Shown: one piece after another, positions 1 through 8,477 of the stretch
Layout of the letters: each line of letters begins with the position of its first letter
Position numbering within the stretch: position 1 is the stretch's first letter
NCBI GenBank assembly: GCA_019056435.1
Contig: CP077641.1
Location: 992,001 to 1,056,000 of the forward strand
DNA from: Stutzerimonas stutzeri
GTDB lineage: Bacteria > Pseudomonadota > Gammaproteobacteria > Pseudomonadales > Pseudomonadaceae
Length of the DNA: 64,000 bases
Direction of reading: 5' to 3'
Position numbers and translations under genes: made by a program
Notes under the pieces: model-generated
Database searches by the model: none
What the model was told of the DNA's origin: nothing
Seen by the model: only the letters and a program-made list of their open reading frames with translations

Positions 1-444
1 GGTGCCGTTGGGCAACACGCGATGCACGCTGACGGCGATGGAGCCGCGCAGGGTGTTCTGCTGCGAACTCTTGGCCGAACCCTTGAATTCGCGCTCGCCG
101 GACGCTGAGCTTTCGACGTCGGGGTAGGCCTTGCCGAGGATGGTGGGCACGCCGATGCCGATGCTCGATTCCTTGCCGAAGCTGGTGCCGGCGCTCTTGC
201 TCGACTGAGTCGATTCGTCCAGCACCACAGTGAGGATGTCGCCGACCCGTACCGCACGCTTGTCGCTGATCAGCGAGCCGCTGTAGCCGGAGCGGAACAG
301 GCCGCCGCTGGTGGTCGGCGGCAGGCTGTAGTCCAGCTCCAGCGGCTCGTACTCGGCCGACGGCTCCTCGGGCAGCATCTCGTTGAAGCTGGCACAGCCG
401 GTCAACAAGGCCAGTGCGACAAGCAGAATCGGCGTACGCATCAT
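1..444 (-). CDS. flgH: Flagellar L-ring lipoprotein FlgH (partial, 3' end outside window)
   Basis: FlgH forms the outer-membrane L ring around the rod. The visible N-terminal 148 residues begin MMRTPILLVALALLTGCASF, a lipoprotein signal with lipobox LTGC. FlgH-like sequence follows, including GGLFRSGYSGSLISDKRAVRVGDILTVVL (split by me: GGLF, then RVGDILTVVLDEST, then the GERE/KGS region). It follows flgG in the flgB-H operon with a 6-base gap. Two ATG codons are adjacent; the upstream one at 444 is used here. The C-terminal part lies beyond the left edge. Family assignment is secure. Confidence 0.93.
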   Translation of the reverse strand, partial: MMRTPILLVALALLTGCASFNEMLPEEPSAEYEPLELDYSLPPTTSGGLFRSGYSGSLISDKRAVRVGDILTVVLDESTQSSKSAGTSFGKESSIGIGVPTILGKAYPDVESSASGEREFKGSAKSSQQNTLRGSIAVSVHRVLPNGT

Positions 445-450
445 CAACAC

Positions 451-1235
451 TCAGACGGTCTGGTTGAGGAACTGCTGCATGCCGCTGGCGGCATCGAGCA
501 CCTTGGCGTTGGCCTCGTAGGCCCGCTGGATGGCGATCATCGCCACCATGGCCTCGACCACCTGCACGTTGGAGCCCTCCAGCACGCCCTGCTTGAGCTG
601 GCCCAGGCCCTCTTCGCCCGGCACACCTTCCACCGCTTCGCCGCTGGCGACGCTTTCGCGATAGAGGTTGCCGCCCAGTGCTTCCAGGCCCCCGGATTGG
701 TGAAGTTGACCAGGGTGATCTGCCCCAGCTCGGACGGCAGGGTGTCACCCGGCAGAACGGCGGTGACGATGCCATCGGCCCCGACGGTGAAACCGGTGCT
801 GCCCTGCGGCACTTCGATGGCCGGCGCCAGCGGCAGGCCCTGAGCATTGACCATCACGCCCTCGGCGTTGAGCTGGAACTGGCCGTTCTCGGTGTAGAGG
901 ATGTCGCCGTTGGGCGCCTCGACCTGAAAGAAGCCGCGTCCCACGATGGCCAGGTCCATCGGCTGGCCGGTGGTCTGAATGCTGCCCTCGGTGAACACCT
1001 TCTGCGTGCCGGCGACGCGCACGCCGCTGCCCAGCTGGATGCCGGAGGGCACGGTGTTGATCTCGTCAGCCTGGGCGCCGGGCTGTTTTTCGATGCTGTA
1101 GAACAGGTCTTCGAAGACCGCGCGGTCGCTCTTGAAGCCGTTGGTGTTGACGTTGGCCAGGTTGTTGGCGACGGTCGCCATGGCGGTGTCTTGTGCAGCC
1201 AGGCCGGTCTTGCTGACCCAAAGTGCGGAATTCAT
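451..1235 (-). CDS. flgG: Flagellar distal rod protein FlgG, frameshifted
   Basis: FlgG is the distal rod protein. The N-terminal part (MNSALWVSKTGLAAQD, then the NNLANVNTNGFKS rod signature) reads in one frame to about position 690. The C-terminal part (GVLEGSNVQVVEAMVAMI, ending QQFLNQTV) reads in another. The two join if one base is added to the five-C run at 689-693: FTNPG then continues GLEALGGNLYRES, as in normal FlgG. The repaired product would be 261 residues, the usual length. The break is more likely a homopolymer error than a real mutation, because many genes in this window show the same kind of defect. It lies between flgF and flgH in the rod-hook operon. Confidence 0.9.
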
Positions 1236-1249
1236 GCGTTATCTCCCGA

Positions 1250-1978
1250 TCAGCTGCCGCGGATCATTCGGTTGCCGGCGTCGGAAAGGTCCTCGGCGGC
1301 TTTCATCATCTTTACCTGGGTTTCGAACAGGCGGTTCAGGCTCATGGTCGAGGCCAGCTCGTCGATCGCCGAGACGTTGCTCGACTCGAGAAAACCGCTG
1401 GCCAGGCGCACGTCTTCGCTGGGTGCAGCGGGCTCGCCGTTGCGTGTCACCAGCAGGCCGGCTTCGTTCTTCATCAGGTTCGCAGCGGGCACGTCGACCA
1501 GGCGGATGCGGTCGACCTCGGCCATCAGGTAATCGCCCGGCGCCATGATCGAGACGGTGCCGTCGTTGCCGATTTCCACTCGGTCATGCTCGGGCAGCTC
1601 GATCGGCCCGCCCTCGCCCATGACGGCGCGACCGTTGAGGGTCAAGCGGCCTTCGGCATCGATCTGCATGCTGCCCTGGCGGGTATAGGCCTCGCCTTCG
1701 CCGTCCTGCAGGACGATCAGGCCGGTGCCCTTGACCGCGAAATCCAGCTCGCGGCCGGTGGCGACCATCGGGCCGGCGGCCAGGCTGACGCCGTTGTTCT
1801 CGACCACCGCCATGTGCCGGCTGTCATAGCCGTAACCTTCGACCGCCACGGCCTGGGCGCGCTCGAGGTCGGCGCGAAAGCCGGGCGTGTTGACGTTGGC
1901 CAGGTTGTTGGAGCGCACCTGCAGCGACATCATCGTGCGGCTGGCGGCGGTCATCGCCGTGTATCCCAAACGGTCCAT
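1250..1978 (-). CDS. flgF: Flagellar proximal rod protein FlgF
   Basis: FlgF is one of the proximal rod proteins of the basal body, exported through the flagellar type III apparatus. The 242-residue product begins MDRLGYTAMTAASRTMMSLQ and carries the family's rod motif NNLANVNTPGFRADL near residue 25. Its C-terminal helix (SGFLESSNVSAIDELASTMS and following) is typical of flagellar axial proteins. It sits between flgE (9-base gap) and flgG (14-base gap). The length matches the family and the frame is intact. Confidence 0.95.
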   Translation of the reverse strand: MDRLGYTAMTAASRTMMSLQVRSNNLANVNTPGFRADLERAQAVAVEGYGYDSRHMAVVENNGVSLAAGPMVATGRELDFAVKGTGLIVLQDGEGEAYTRQGSMQIDAEGRLTLNGRAVMGEGGPIELPEHDRVEIGNDGTVSIMAPGDYLMAEVDRIRLVDVPAANLMKNEAGLLVTRNGEPAAPSEDVRLASGFLESSNVSAIDELASTMSLNRLFETQVKMMKAAEDLSDAGNRMIRGS

Positions 1979-1987
1979 GGATCAGCC

Positions 1988-3175
1988 TCAGAGTGCGCTA
2001 AACAGAACCTGGGTCAGTTCCTTGTTGGTGGAAATGACCTGGGTGTTGGCCTGGTAGTTACGCTGGCCTTCCATCAGGCCTACCAGCTGCTGGGTGAGGT
2101 CGACGTTGGAGCTTTCCAGCGCGCCGCTGGCCAGGGTGCCGTACTGGCCGACGCCCGGCGCACCGAGCATGGCCGCACCGGAGGCGGCGGTTTCGGTCCA
2201 GGCCGTGCCGCTGATGTTCTTCAGGCCCTCGGCGTTGATGAAGTTCGCCAGTACCACCTGGCCCTGCAGCAGGCGCTCGCCGTTGGAGTAGCTGGCGTAG
2301 ACCTTGCCGTCCTTCTCGACGCTCATGCCGGTCTGCTCGCCGGCCGAATAGCCGGTGGCGCGGTTGCTGGTGACGCTGAATTCGGCGCCGTACTGGCTGG
2401 TGCCGCTGTAGTCGAGCTGGATCGCCAGGGGATCGACGCCGCCCGCGAGGGCGGCATTGATCGCGACCTTGCCGATCGGGGCCGACAGTGTGCCCGCGCC
2501 ATCGAACGTCAGGGCCTGAGGCCCGGCAACCGCAGCGCCGTCGACGTAGTAGTGAGCGTTCCAGCTGTTGTCCGCCGTCTTGACGAAGTACTGGGTCAGG
2601 GTGTGTTCCTTGCCCTGCGAGTCGTACAGCTTGGTCGTGTAGGTGGAGTTGTAGCTGTCGGCGGCGAGCGGGTCGAAGGCCACCGCCGGGACTTCCTGAT
2701 TGGCGTCGAGGTTGGCGACGAAGCTCAGTGCATCGGTGGCCTTGGCGGGCAGACCGCCGGCCTTCATCTGCAGATCGCCTACCACACCGGTCTGCAAGTT
2801 GCCGGTGGCATCCGCCGGGTAGCCCTGCAGACGCTGGCCGAGGCTGTTGGTCAGGTAGCTGTCCTTGTCCGTGCCAAAGACGCCGGCGCGCGTGTAGGCC
2901 ACATCCCCATTGCTGGCGCGGGTAACGAAGAAGCCGCCGCCGGAAATCGCCAGGTCAAGGTTGCGGTTGGTGGTGGTCAGCGCACCGCCCTGGCTGATGC
3001 TCTGGCTGGTACCGGTCACTTCGACGCCCATGGCCTGAGTCTCGGCGTAGAGGCTGCCGAAGTTTGTCCGCGACGACTTGAAGCCGACAGTGCCGGAGTT
3101 GGCGATGTTGTTGCCGATGGTGTTGAGTTGTTCGTTGACGGCGGACAGGCCGGTCAGGGCGATGTTGAAGCTCAT
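1988..3175 (-). CDS. flgE: Flagellar hook protein FlgE
   Basis: FlgE is the hook subunit. The 395-residue product starts MSFNIALTGLSAVNEQLNTI, followed by GNNIANSGTVGFKSSR, the standard hook N-terminus. It ends with the axial coiled-coil region (SSNVDLTQQLVGLMEGQRNY, then QANTQVISTNKELTQVLF). The central part carries the variable hook domains (YNSTYTTKLYDSQGKEHTLT). It lies downstream of flgD after a 48-base gap and upstream of flgF. Length and frame are normal. Confidence 0.96.
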   Translation of the reverse strand: MSFNIALTGLSAVNEQLNTIGNNIANSGTVGFKSSRTNFGSLYAETQAMGVEVTGTSQSISQGGALTTTNRNLDLAISGGGFFVTRASNGDVAYTRAGVFGTDKDSYLTNSLGQRLQGYPADATGNLQTGVVGDLQMKAGGLPAKATDALSFVANLDANQEVPAVAFDPLAADSYNSTYTTKLYDSQGKEHTLTQYFVKTADNSWNAHYYVDGAAVAGPQALTFDGAGTLSAPIGKVAINAALAGGVDPLAIQLDYSGTSQYGAEFSVTSNRATGYSAGEQTGMSVEKDGKVYASYSNGERLLQGQVVLANFINAEGLKNISGTAWTETAASGAAMLGAPGVGQYGTLASGALESSNVDLTQQLVGLMEGQRNYQANTQVISTNKELTQVLFSAL

Positions 3176-3223
3176 GGCTGATCTCGATACTTAAAGGGAA
3201 AAGAAGACTGGCGAGCCTTGGGC

Positions 3224-3907
3224 TCAGCCGCCGAGCAGCCCGGCATCGGCCTGGGCGAATTCGAGGATGTTGTAGAACGGCACCGAACCGACGCCCTTGA
3301 CCTGCAGCACAGGGCCCTCGGCGCTGACGCGCACGTTGGCGACCTGGCCGGCCACTTCCACCTGCGGGAACTCGCCGTTCTCCGATTCGATGCTCACGCT
3401 GTAGGTGCCATCGGGCAGGCCGTGTTTGGCCGGGTCGATGACGAAGGGCACCCGGCCGGCGGACTGCGCACCCAGCTCGATGCGCGTCTGGGTGCCGTTG
3501 GAGTCGGTCAGCAGGACGGCGGTGCGCGTGGACGCGTGGCTCAACTCGAACCCGCCGTCGACGGCTTCGCCGGTCAGGTCCAGCGATTCCACGGCCACGC
3601 TCACCTGCTGGCCGACCAGCCCGGCGGCGGTCAGGGTTTGCAGGTTGTCGGTCAGCACCAGGTTGTTCTGCGCCAGGGTCGCCAGGTTTTCCATGCTCTT
3701 GACCTGCGACATCGCCGAGAACTGGTTGAGAAACTCGGTGCTGTCGACCGGCTTGGTCGGGTCCTGGTATTTGATCTGCGCGACCATCAGGCTGATGAAG
3801 TTGTTCTCCATCTGGGTGGCGTCGCTGACATTCACCGCCTGCTTGGGGAGATCGCTCGCCGCCGTGCCGGACAGGCCACTGCCCTGCAGATTATTGGTCA
3901 CGGCCAT
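3224..3907 (-). CDS. flgD: Hook capping protein FlgD
   Basis: FlgD caps the growing hook and is discarded when hook assembly ends. The 227-residue product has the FlgD core ENNFISLMVAQIKYQDPTKP, then VDSTEFLNQFSAMSQVKSME, near residues 30-75. The Tudor- and FnIII-like part follows (AVLLTDSNGTQTRIELG). Its start ATG overlaps the flgC stop (3907), so it is probably translationally coupled within the flgBCDEFGH operon. Confidence 0.95.
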   Translation of the reverse strand: MAVTNNLQGSGLSGTAASDLPKQAVNVSDATQMENNFISLMVAQIKYQDPTKPVDSTEFLNQFSAMSQVKSMENLATLAQNNLVLTDNLQTLTAAGLVGQQVSVAVESLDLTGEAVDGGFELSHASTRTAVLLTDSNGTQTRIELGAQSAGRVPFVIDPAKHGLPDGTYSVSIESENGEFPQVEVAGQVANVRVSAEGPVLQVKGVGSVPFYNILEFAQADAGLLGG

Positions 3908-4335
3908 CAGGCTTCTCCCAGCCGCAGCAGGCTCTGCTGCATGCTCTTGACGCGGTTGAGCACCTCGACGCCGGTTTCGAAGCTGCGCGTGGCCGACATC
4001 ATGTCGGTCATCTCTTCGATCTCGTTGATGTCGGGGTAGTAGACGTAGCCGTCACCATCGGCCAAGGGATTGCCCGGCTCGTAGCGACGCTTGGGGTCGG
4101 CACCGGAGGTCACCACGTCGAGCACCTGGACATGGGCGCCGCCCAGGCCCACGCCGCGGGTCAGCGAGTCGTTCTCGTAGACGGCGGCGAACATCGGCTT
4201 GCGCGCCTGGTAGACGTCGGCCGGGTTGTTGGCCGCCGAGTCGGTGTTGGCCAGGTTGCTCGCCACGGTGTTCAGACGCACGGTCTGCGCATTCATGGCC
4301 GAGCCGGCGATGCGGTAGATGGAATCGAATGACAT
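3907..4335 (-). CDS. flgC: Flagellar proximal rod protein FlgC
   Basis: FlgC is a proximal rod protein. The 142-residue product begins MSFDSIYRIAGSAMNAQTVR and carries LNTVASNLANTDSA, the rod motif. It ends with the C-terminal axial helix (RSFETGVEVLNRVKSMQQSL). It lies two bases after flgB and overlaps flgD by one base. The length is typical. The ring of rod genes flgB-C-F-G is complete here. Confidence 0.95.
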   Translation of the reverse strand: MSFDSIYRIAGSAMNAQTVRLNTVASNLANTDSAANNPADVYQARKPMFAAVYENDSLTRGVGLGGAHVQVLDVVTSGADPKRRYEPGNPLADGDGYVYYPDINEIEEMTDMMSATRSFETGVEVLNRVKSMQQSLLRLGEA

Positions 4336-4337
4336 GC

Positions 4338-4703
4338 TCAGCGGCCCTCGATGGCCTGCTTCAGGCCACGGAATTTCATCGTGACGAAGGTCAGGCTGGT
4401 CTGGAAATCCATGGAGTTGCGCGAGAACTGCGCCTGTTCGGTCGACAGCTCGACGGTGTTGCCGTCCTGCGAGGCCTGGCTCGGCACGCGGAACAGCAGG
4501 CGCGGATCGGTGCCGGCAATGCTGGCGCGTGGCGACTGACTGCTTTCCAGCCGCTGCATTTCCTGACGGAAGTCGATATCCCGTGCCTGGAAACCCGGGG
4601 TGTCTTCGTTGGCCAGGTTCGCCGCGAGAATTTCGCTGCGCTGCATGCGCAGCCCGAGGGCGCGTTCGTGAACGCCCAGCGCGTCATCAATCCGTATACT
4701 CAT
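4338..4703 (-). CDS. flgB: Flagellar proximal rod protein FlgB
   Basis: FlgB is the first rod protein contacting the MS ring/FliE. The 121-residue product starts MSIRIDDALGVHERALGLRM and contains ILAANLANEDTPGFQARDID, the rod signature. The ribosome site AAGGGTAGGA precedes the ATG. It is the first gene of the flgB-H operon. A good sigma54 promoter lies 56-72 bases upstream (4759-4775), consistent with control by LafK encoded in the same locus. Confidence 0.95.
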   Translation of the reverse strand: MSIRIDDALGVHERALGLRMQRSEILAANLANEDTPGFQARDIDFRQEMQRLESSQSPRASIAGTDPRLLFRVPSQASQDGNTVELSTEQAQFSRNSMDFQTSLTFVTMKFRGLKQAIEGR

Positions 4704-4758
4704 GTCCTACCCTTCAGCCTGAGGGGCCGAATCCAGCCCACCGCTTTGCGGCTGACTT

Positions 4759-4775
4759 TGCAGAATGCGTGCCGA
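4759..4775 (-). promoter_or_regulatory. Sigma54 (-24/-12) promoter of flgB operon
   Basis: On the minus strand the sequence is TCGGCACGCATTCTGCA. It has GG at -24 and GC at -12 separated by exactly ten bases, with the CACG and TGCA extensions expected of RpoN sites. Transcription would start near 4748, about 45 bases before flgB. The element overlaps the first possible ATG of the divergent flgA. The locus encodes its own sigma54 activator (LafK), which supports the call. The call is by consensus only. Confidence 0.65.
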
Positions 4776-5598
4776 ACCGATAACCCGAGTTAACTCATTG
4801 TTCTATAAAGACAAAATTCCTACGCATGACGGGCTGACAGACCCCTTCCTTCCGCTGCGCAGCCGCAAGGGACGCGGAAGCGGAAAAGCGGCTTCCGCCC
4901 TGGCGTTCGCGGCCATGACCATGCTGACGGCCGCCCACTCGCTGGCCGACACCCGCCTCGAGATCCAGGAGGCGGTCGAGCATCACCTCGGCGCGATGCT
5001 CGAGGCACAGGCCGCGCGCCAGGGCTGGCAAGGCATGCAGTTGCGCTATGAGGTCAACGTCCCGGCCGCTGCCACTGACCTGCCGACCTGCTCCACCGGC
5101 ATTCAGGTCCAGGCTACCGGCGAGGCGCCCTCGGCCATGGAGCGGCAGACGCTGCAGGTTCGCTGCGCCGACACGCCGGGCTGGACCCTCAACGCGACCG
5201 GCCTGGCGCATGTCTTTCTGCCGAGCGTCCATGCCGCTGGCGTCATCGACCGCGGGCAGACCTTCACCGCCCAGGACCTCAAGCTGCAACGCATCAACAT
5301 CGCCAAGGCCCGACGCGGCTACTACAACCGCCTCGAGGAAGTGGTCGGCCTGGCCGCCAAGCGCCGCATCCGTGCCGGCCAGCTGATCACCCCGACGCTC
5401 CTGGAGCAGGCCATGGCCGTCCGCCGCGGGCAACCGGTCAGGATCGTCGCCAACCACGACGGCATCGAAGCCTCGACGTCCGGCGAAGCCCTGGCCGATG
5501 GCCAACCCGGCGATGTCATCCGCGTGCGCAACATAGGCAGCGGCAAGGTGATCGACGCCAAGGTGCTGGACGCAGGTGTGGTGACCAGTACGTTCTAA
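4765..5598 (+). CDS. flgA: Flagellar P-ring assembly chaperone FlgA
   Basis: FlgA is a periplasmic chaperone for P-ring (FlgI) assembly. The C-terminal half has the SAF-domain pattern: VIDRGQTFTAQDLKLQRINI, then GQLITPTLLEQAMAVRRGQP and GQPGDVIRVRNIGSGKVIDA. A hydrophobic signal segment (ASALAFAAMTMLTAAHSLA) lies near residues 43-62, preceded by basic residues. The first ATG (4765) gives an unusually long leader and lies on the flgB sigma54 site, so a TTG at 4798 may be the true start. It is divergent from flgB. Its last 120 bases are repeated twice more downstream. Confidence 0.88.
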   Translation: MRAEPITRVNSLFYKDKIPTHDGLTDPFLPLRSRKGRGSGKAASALAFAAMTMLTAAHSLADTRLEIQEAVEHHLGAMLEAQAARQGWQGMQLRYEVNVPAAATDLPTCSTGIQVQATGEAPSAMERQTLQVRCADTPGWTLNATGLAHVFLPSVHAAGVIDRGQTFTAQDLKLQRINIAKARRGYYNRLEEVVGLAAKRRIRAGQLITPTLLEQAMAVRRGQPVRIVANHDGIEASTSGEALADGQPGDVIRVRNIGSGKVIDAKVLDAGVVTSTF

Positions 5599-5637
5599 AA
5601 AGGCCAAACGCGGCCCTGCCCTGACCAAAGCGCGCCT

Positions 5638-5695
5638 GGGCGAATAAATTCGCCCCTACAAAAACCGGTGCCCTGTAGGGGCGAACTTGTTCGCC
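5638..5695. repeat. REP doublet (REPIN) after flgA, copy 1
   Basis: Two palindromic arms face each other: GGGCGAATAAATTCGCCCC at 5638 and GGGGCGAACTTGTTCGCCC ending at 5695, joined by a short spacer. It could fold into a long hairpin and act as an mRNA stabiliser or terminator after flgA. The same doublet recurs at 5894-5952 and 6146-6204, and in the large array after flhA. Confidence 0.85.
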
Positions 5696-5893
5696 CAAAG
5701 GGTTCTCGCCCAAAGGAATCGCCCTCGCTTCAGGCAGCCGCACTCGACGTCCGGCAACGCCCTGGCCAATGGCCGGCTCGGCATGCACACCACAGGCCGC
5801 GGCAAGGTGATCGACGCCAAGGCGCTAGACGCAGGCGTGCGTGACCAGGACGTTCTAGAAAAGGCCAAGCGCGGCCCTGCCCAAAGCACGCCT

Positions 5894-5952
5894 GGGCGAA
5901 TGAATTCGCCCCTACAAAAAGCGCTGTCCTGTAGGGGCGAACTTGTTCGCCC
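5894..5952. repeat. REP doublet (REPIN), copy 2
   Basis: Same structure as the copy at 5638: GGGCGAATGAATTCGCCCC, a spacer, then GGGGCGAACTTGTTCGCCC. It lies in the second tandem unit of the flgA-tail duplication. Confidence 0.85.
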
Positions 5953-6145
5953 AATGGGTCTCGCCCAACGGAATCGCCCTCGCTTCAGGCAGCCGCGCTC
6001 GACCTCCGGCACGCCCTGGCCGATGGCCGGCTTGGCGTGCGCAACATAGGCAGCGGCAAGGTGATCGACGCCAAGTGCTGGACGCAGGCGTAGTGATCAG
6101 TACGTTCTAGAAATGGCCAAGCGCGGCCCTGCCCAAAGCACGCCT

Positions 6146-6204
6146 GGGCGAATGAATTCGCCCCTACAAAACGCGCTGCCCTGTAGGGGCGAACTTGTTC
6201 GCCC
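6146..6204. repeat. REP doublet (REPIN), copy 3
   Basis: Third copy of the doublet, with arms GGGCGAATGAATTCGCCCC and GGGGCGAACTTGTTCGCCC. It closes the third flgA-tail unit, about 165 bases before the lafA promoter candidate. Confidence 0.85.
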
Positions 6205-6368
6205 AAAGGGATCGTCTCCTCAAAGAGACCGGCCAGGCCTCCGGCAGCGGCAGCCTCGACTAGGCCAGACGCCAGATTGAGCCGGGTCGCCTTGGACCGA
6301 CCGCGGCAGCGTTTTAAACAGGATCGAACCCCGCTCGCAACCTGAAGGCAAAAAAAAATGACGTCAGG

Positions 6369-6398
6369 ATTTAATCCCTCGCCAAGGGCTGTCGCCTT
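6369..6398 (+). promoter_or_regulatory. Sigma28-type promoter of lafA (candidate)
   Basis: ATTTAA is followed by 16 bases and GTCGCCTT. The TAA-to-GNCG spacing equals that of the FliA consensus (TAAA-N15-GCCGATAA), with GTCG in place of GCCG. The same ATTTAA-N16-GTCGC pattern lies before flgM, the other expected FliA/LafS target. The start would be near 6405, giving a leader of about 55 bases. The call rests on two sites sharing a pattern. Confidence 0.5.
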
Positions 6399-6458
6399 AC
6401 CTTTTCAGCAGGCAGTCAAGCCAGCTCCTAACAGCCCAACGCACGAAGGATGATCATC

Positions 6459-7295
6459 ATGGCTCTGTCCATTCACACCAACTACTCCGCTCTGACTACT
6501 AACACCGCCCTGAACAAGTCGAACAATGCTCTGACCACCAACCAGCAGCGTCTGGGTACTGGCCTGCGCATCAACTCCGCTGCCGACGACGCCGCCGGCC
6601 TGCAGATCGCCACTCGCCTGAATGCCCAGAGCCGCGGCATGGGCGTTGCCATGCGCAACACCGGCGACGCCATCTCCATGCTGCAGACCGCCGAAGGCGC
6701 GTTCAGCGAAACCACCGACATCCTGCAGCGCATGAAGGACCTGTCGACCCAGGCCGCGAACGACACCAACACGGCCGATGACCGCACCTCGCTGCAGGCT
6801 GAGTTCGACGAGCTGGGCAAGGAACTGACCAATATCTTCAACAACACCAAGTACGCTGGCGAAGAGTTGTTCACCACCAAACTGGCCGCACCCGTCAATT
6901 TTCAAATTGGTGCTAGCGCAGCTGAAACAATGGCATTTGACGTCAGTGCTGATATCGGCACGCTTACCACTACCCTGACCACCACAGTCCAGGCCCTGAC
7001 GCTGGACTCTGCCGCGAACGCCGGTGCCGCCATCACGGGTCTGGAAACGGCTCTGGACGAAGTCGGTTCGATGCGCGCCCAGTTCGGTGCCACCATCAAC
7101 CGCCTGAACCACGTCAACAACAACCTGGCGAACATGAAGGACAACACCGAGATGGCCAAAGGCCGGATCATGGACGCCGACTTCGCCGTGGAAAGCGCCA
7201 ACATGAGCAAGAACTCCATGCTCATGCAGTCGGGCATCTCCATGCTCAAGCAAGCCGGCCAGATGCCGGGCATGGTCATGGGCCTGCTGGGCTAA
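6459..7295 (+). CDS. lafA: Lateral-type flagellin LafA
   Basis: This is the filament subunit. The 278-residue product starts MALSIHTNYSALTTNTALNK and has the conserved D0/D1 N-terminus (LRINSAADDAAGLQIATRLN). The conserved C-terminus includes DADFAVESANMSKNSMLMQS, then GISMLKQAG. There is only a short central part, so D2/D3 domains are essentially absent, as in lateral flagellins. ATG 6459 is preferred over ATG 6450: the AAGGA site is eight bases before 6459 but touches 6450. A strong terminator follows, so it is transcribed alone. Confidence 0.95.
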   Translation: MALSIHTNYSALTTNTALNKSNNALTTNQQRLGTGLRINSAADDAAGLQIATRLNAQSRGMGVAMRNTGDAISMLQTAEGAFSETTDILQRMKDLSTQAANDTNTADDRTSLQAEFDELGKELTNIFNNTKYAGEELFTTKLAAPVNFQIGASAAETMAFDVSADIGTLTTTLTTTVQALTLDSAANAGAAITGLETALDEVGSMRAQFGATINRLNHVNNNLANMKDNTEMAKGRIMDADFAVESANMSKNSMLMQSGISMLKQAGQMPGMVMGLLG

Positions 7296-7322
7296 AACCC
7301 CCGCGATCCATGCACCCAAAGG

Positions 7323-7352
7323 AAACCCCGGCTTGCCGGGGTTTCTTCGTTT
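7323..7352 (+). terminator. Rho-independent terminator after lafA
   Basis: AAACCCCGG, a CTTG loop and CCGGGGTTT form a perfect nine-pair stem, followed by the T-rich CTTCGTTT. It lies 28 bases after the lafA stop and separates lafA from the membrane regulator downstream. Confidence 0.88.
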
Positions 7353-7610
7353 CCGATCAGCGGCAGCCCGCCACGCCCCGCCTGCACCTAGAATGCCGCG
7401 CGCCTGATCGCGCCCGTTTCCCGCCGTTCGCCTCCGTTTCCGCATTCCGCGCCGTACCACCGCCTCAGCGCCGCTCAGGCCGTTCAGCAGATTCTTCGAT
7501 CGAAGCGCTTGCCAGTTCAAATAACTGACGCCAAGATGCCGCCACTTTGTTTTGCCAAGGTTTTCACAGCGGCGGAACCTTTTCAGCGAAAACCACGAAC
7601 TCAGGCGCTC

Positions 7611-8477
7611 ATGACCTCATCTCTGACCCCTTCGGCCACCGATGCCTTCGTCTGCCCTCTGTTGAAAACCGGTCGCGACGGCTGCTCGGCCCGTTTCGAC
7701 CGCGCGCTCTACCAGCTGGTGCTCCAGCACGACGACCAAGAGCAAGTCCTCGATCTCGGCTTCGCCGGCAGTCGCGTCCTGGAGCGCCTGTTGCAGGTGC
7801 CCGGAGAAGTCGTGTCTCGCGACGAACTGCTCGGCTTCGCCTGGGAAGGCCGCGTCGTCGGTCAGGGTAGCCTGAATCAGCAGATCTACACGCTGCGCCA
7901 GGCGCTCTTCGACGGTCGCAGCCAGATCATCCAGACGTTGCCGCGACGCGGTTACCTGTTCAACCCGAACTATCTGCTCATCGACACCCCGTCCGCAGTG
8001 GAAACCCCGCTGCCGGTCGACGCGCCTGTTGCGCCCGTCGAAGCGGCGATCATCGACCTGCCACTGCCGGCACCGGCGCCGGCCCCTGTCGAGCCGCGCC
8101 GGACCCGACGCGCCTGGCAGCCGGCCCTGCTCGCCGGCAGCGCGATGATGGTGCTGCTGGGGCTGGCCATGCTGGGGTTCCGGCTGGCCAGCAGTGCCGC
8201 ACCGTCGTTCACGCATCGGGTCGAAGCCGGCGCGCTGGAAGTGCTCTATGTGGAGAAAAACCAGCGCCTGCTCGATTCGCTGGTCAAGGAAACCGCTTCG
8301 CTGGTCGATACGTTGGGTGGCCTGAGCGCCGAGCCGGGCCGGCTGATCGTCAACGTGTCTCCCGGCTTCTATGAAATTCGCTGTCTGCAAGACGACGGTC
8401 GAGTCAACTGGCTAAAGGTTCACAAATCGCGCATAGCATCGATACCCAACGAACATCTGCAAGGTTGCCTGCAATGA
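7611..8477 (+). CDS. Membrane-bound ToxR/CadC-like transcriptional regulator (LafZ-like)
   Basis: The 288-residue product has three parts. An OmpR-type winged helix lies at about residues 25-120 (SRDELLGFAWEGRVVGQGSL, then IYTLRQALFDGRSQI and TLPRRGYLF). A proline/alanine-rich linker precedes one membrane segment at about 171-191 (ALLAGSAMMVLLGLAMLGF). A periplasmic domain of about 95 residues carries two cysteines (EIRCLQ and QGCLQ at the end). This is the ToxR/CadC plan. A transmembrane regulator named LafZ lies next to flagellin in E. coli Flag-2 loci, so a role in lateral flagellar control is likely but inferred. The 315 bases upstream hold only the lafA terminator. It overlaps the next gene by ATGA. 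Confidence 0.8.
   Translation: MTSSLTPSATDAFVCPLLKTGRDGCSARFDRALYQLVLQHDDQEQVLDLGFAGSRVLERLLQVPGEVVSRDELLGFAWEGRVVGQGSLNQQIYTLRQALFDGRSQIIQTLPRRGYLFNPNYLLIDTPSAVETPLPVDAPVAPVEAAIIDLPLPAPAPAPVEPRRTRRAWQPALLAGSAMMVLLGLAMLGFRLASSAAPSFTHRVEAGALEVLYVEKNQRLLDSLVKETASLVDTLGGLSAEPGRLIVNVSPGFYEIRCLQDDGRVNWLKVHKSRIASIPNEHLQGCLQ

Larger units (their letters stand above)
5472..6250 (+). repeat. Tandem repeat of flgA 3' end plus REP pair (three units)
   Basis: Three consecutive units of about 255-271 bases start at 5472 (inside flgA), 5743 and 5998. Each begins with CTCGAC(G/C)TCCGGC, carries a copy of the flgA tail (GGCAAGGTGATCGACGCCAA through the ACGTTCTA stop region), and ends with a REP doublet and the CAGGCAGCCGC junction. 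Units two and three have diverged from flgA and have no intact reading frame. This fills most of the flgA-lafA gap. It looks like duplication between REP sequences, leaving flgA-tail pseudogene fragments. Confidence 0.85.

Noticed and set aside
451-633. Separate 60-residue gene after flgG
   Set aside because: It is the C-terminus of FlgG displaced by a one-base frame change.
1223-3181. 652-residue open frame opposite flgF/flgE
   Set aside because: Antisense of intact FlgF and FlgE; no recognisable protein.
5743-6110. Functional second and third copies of flgA
   Set aside because: Only the last part of the gene is repeated, with base changes and indels that destroy the frame.
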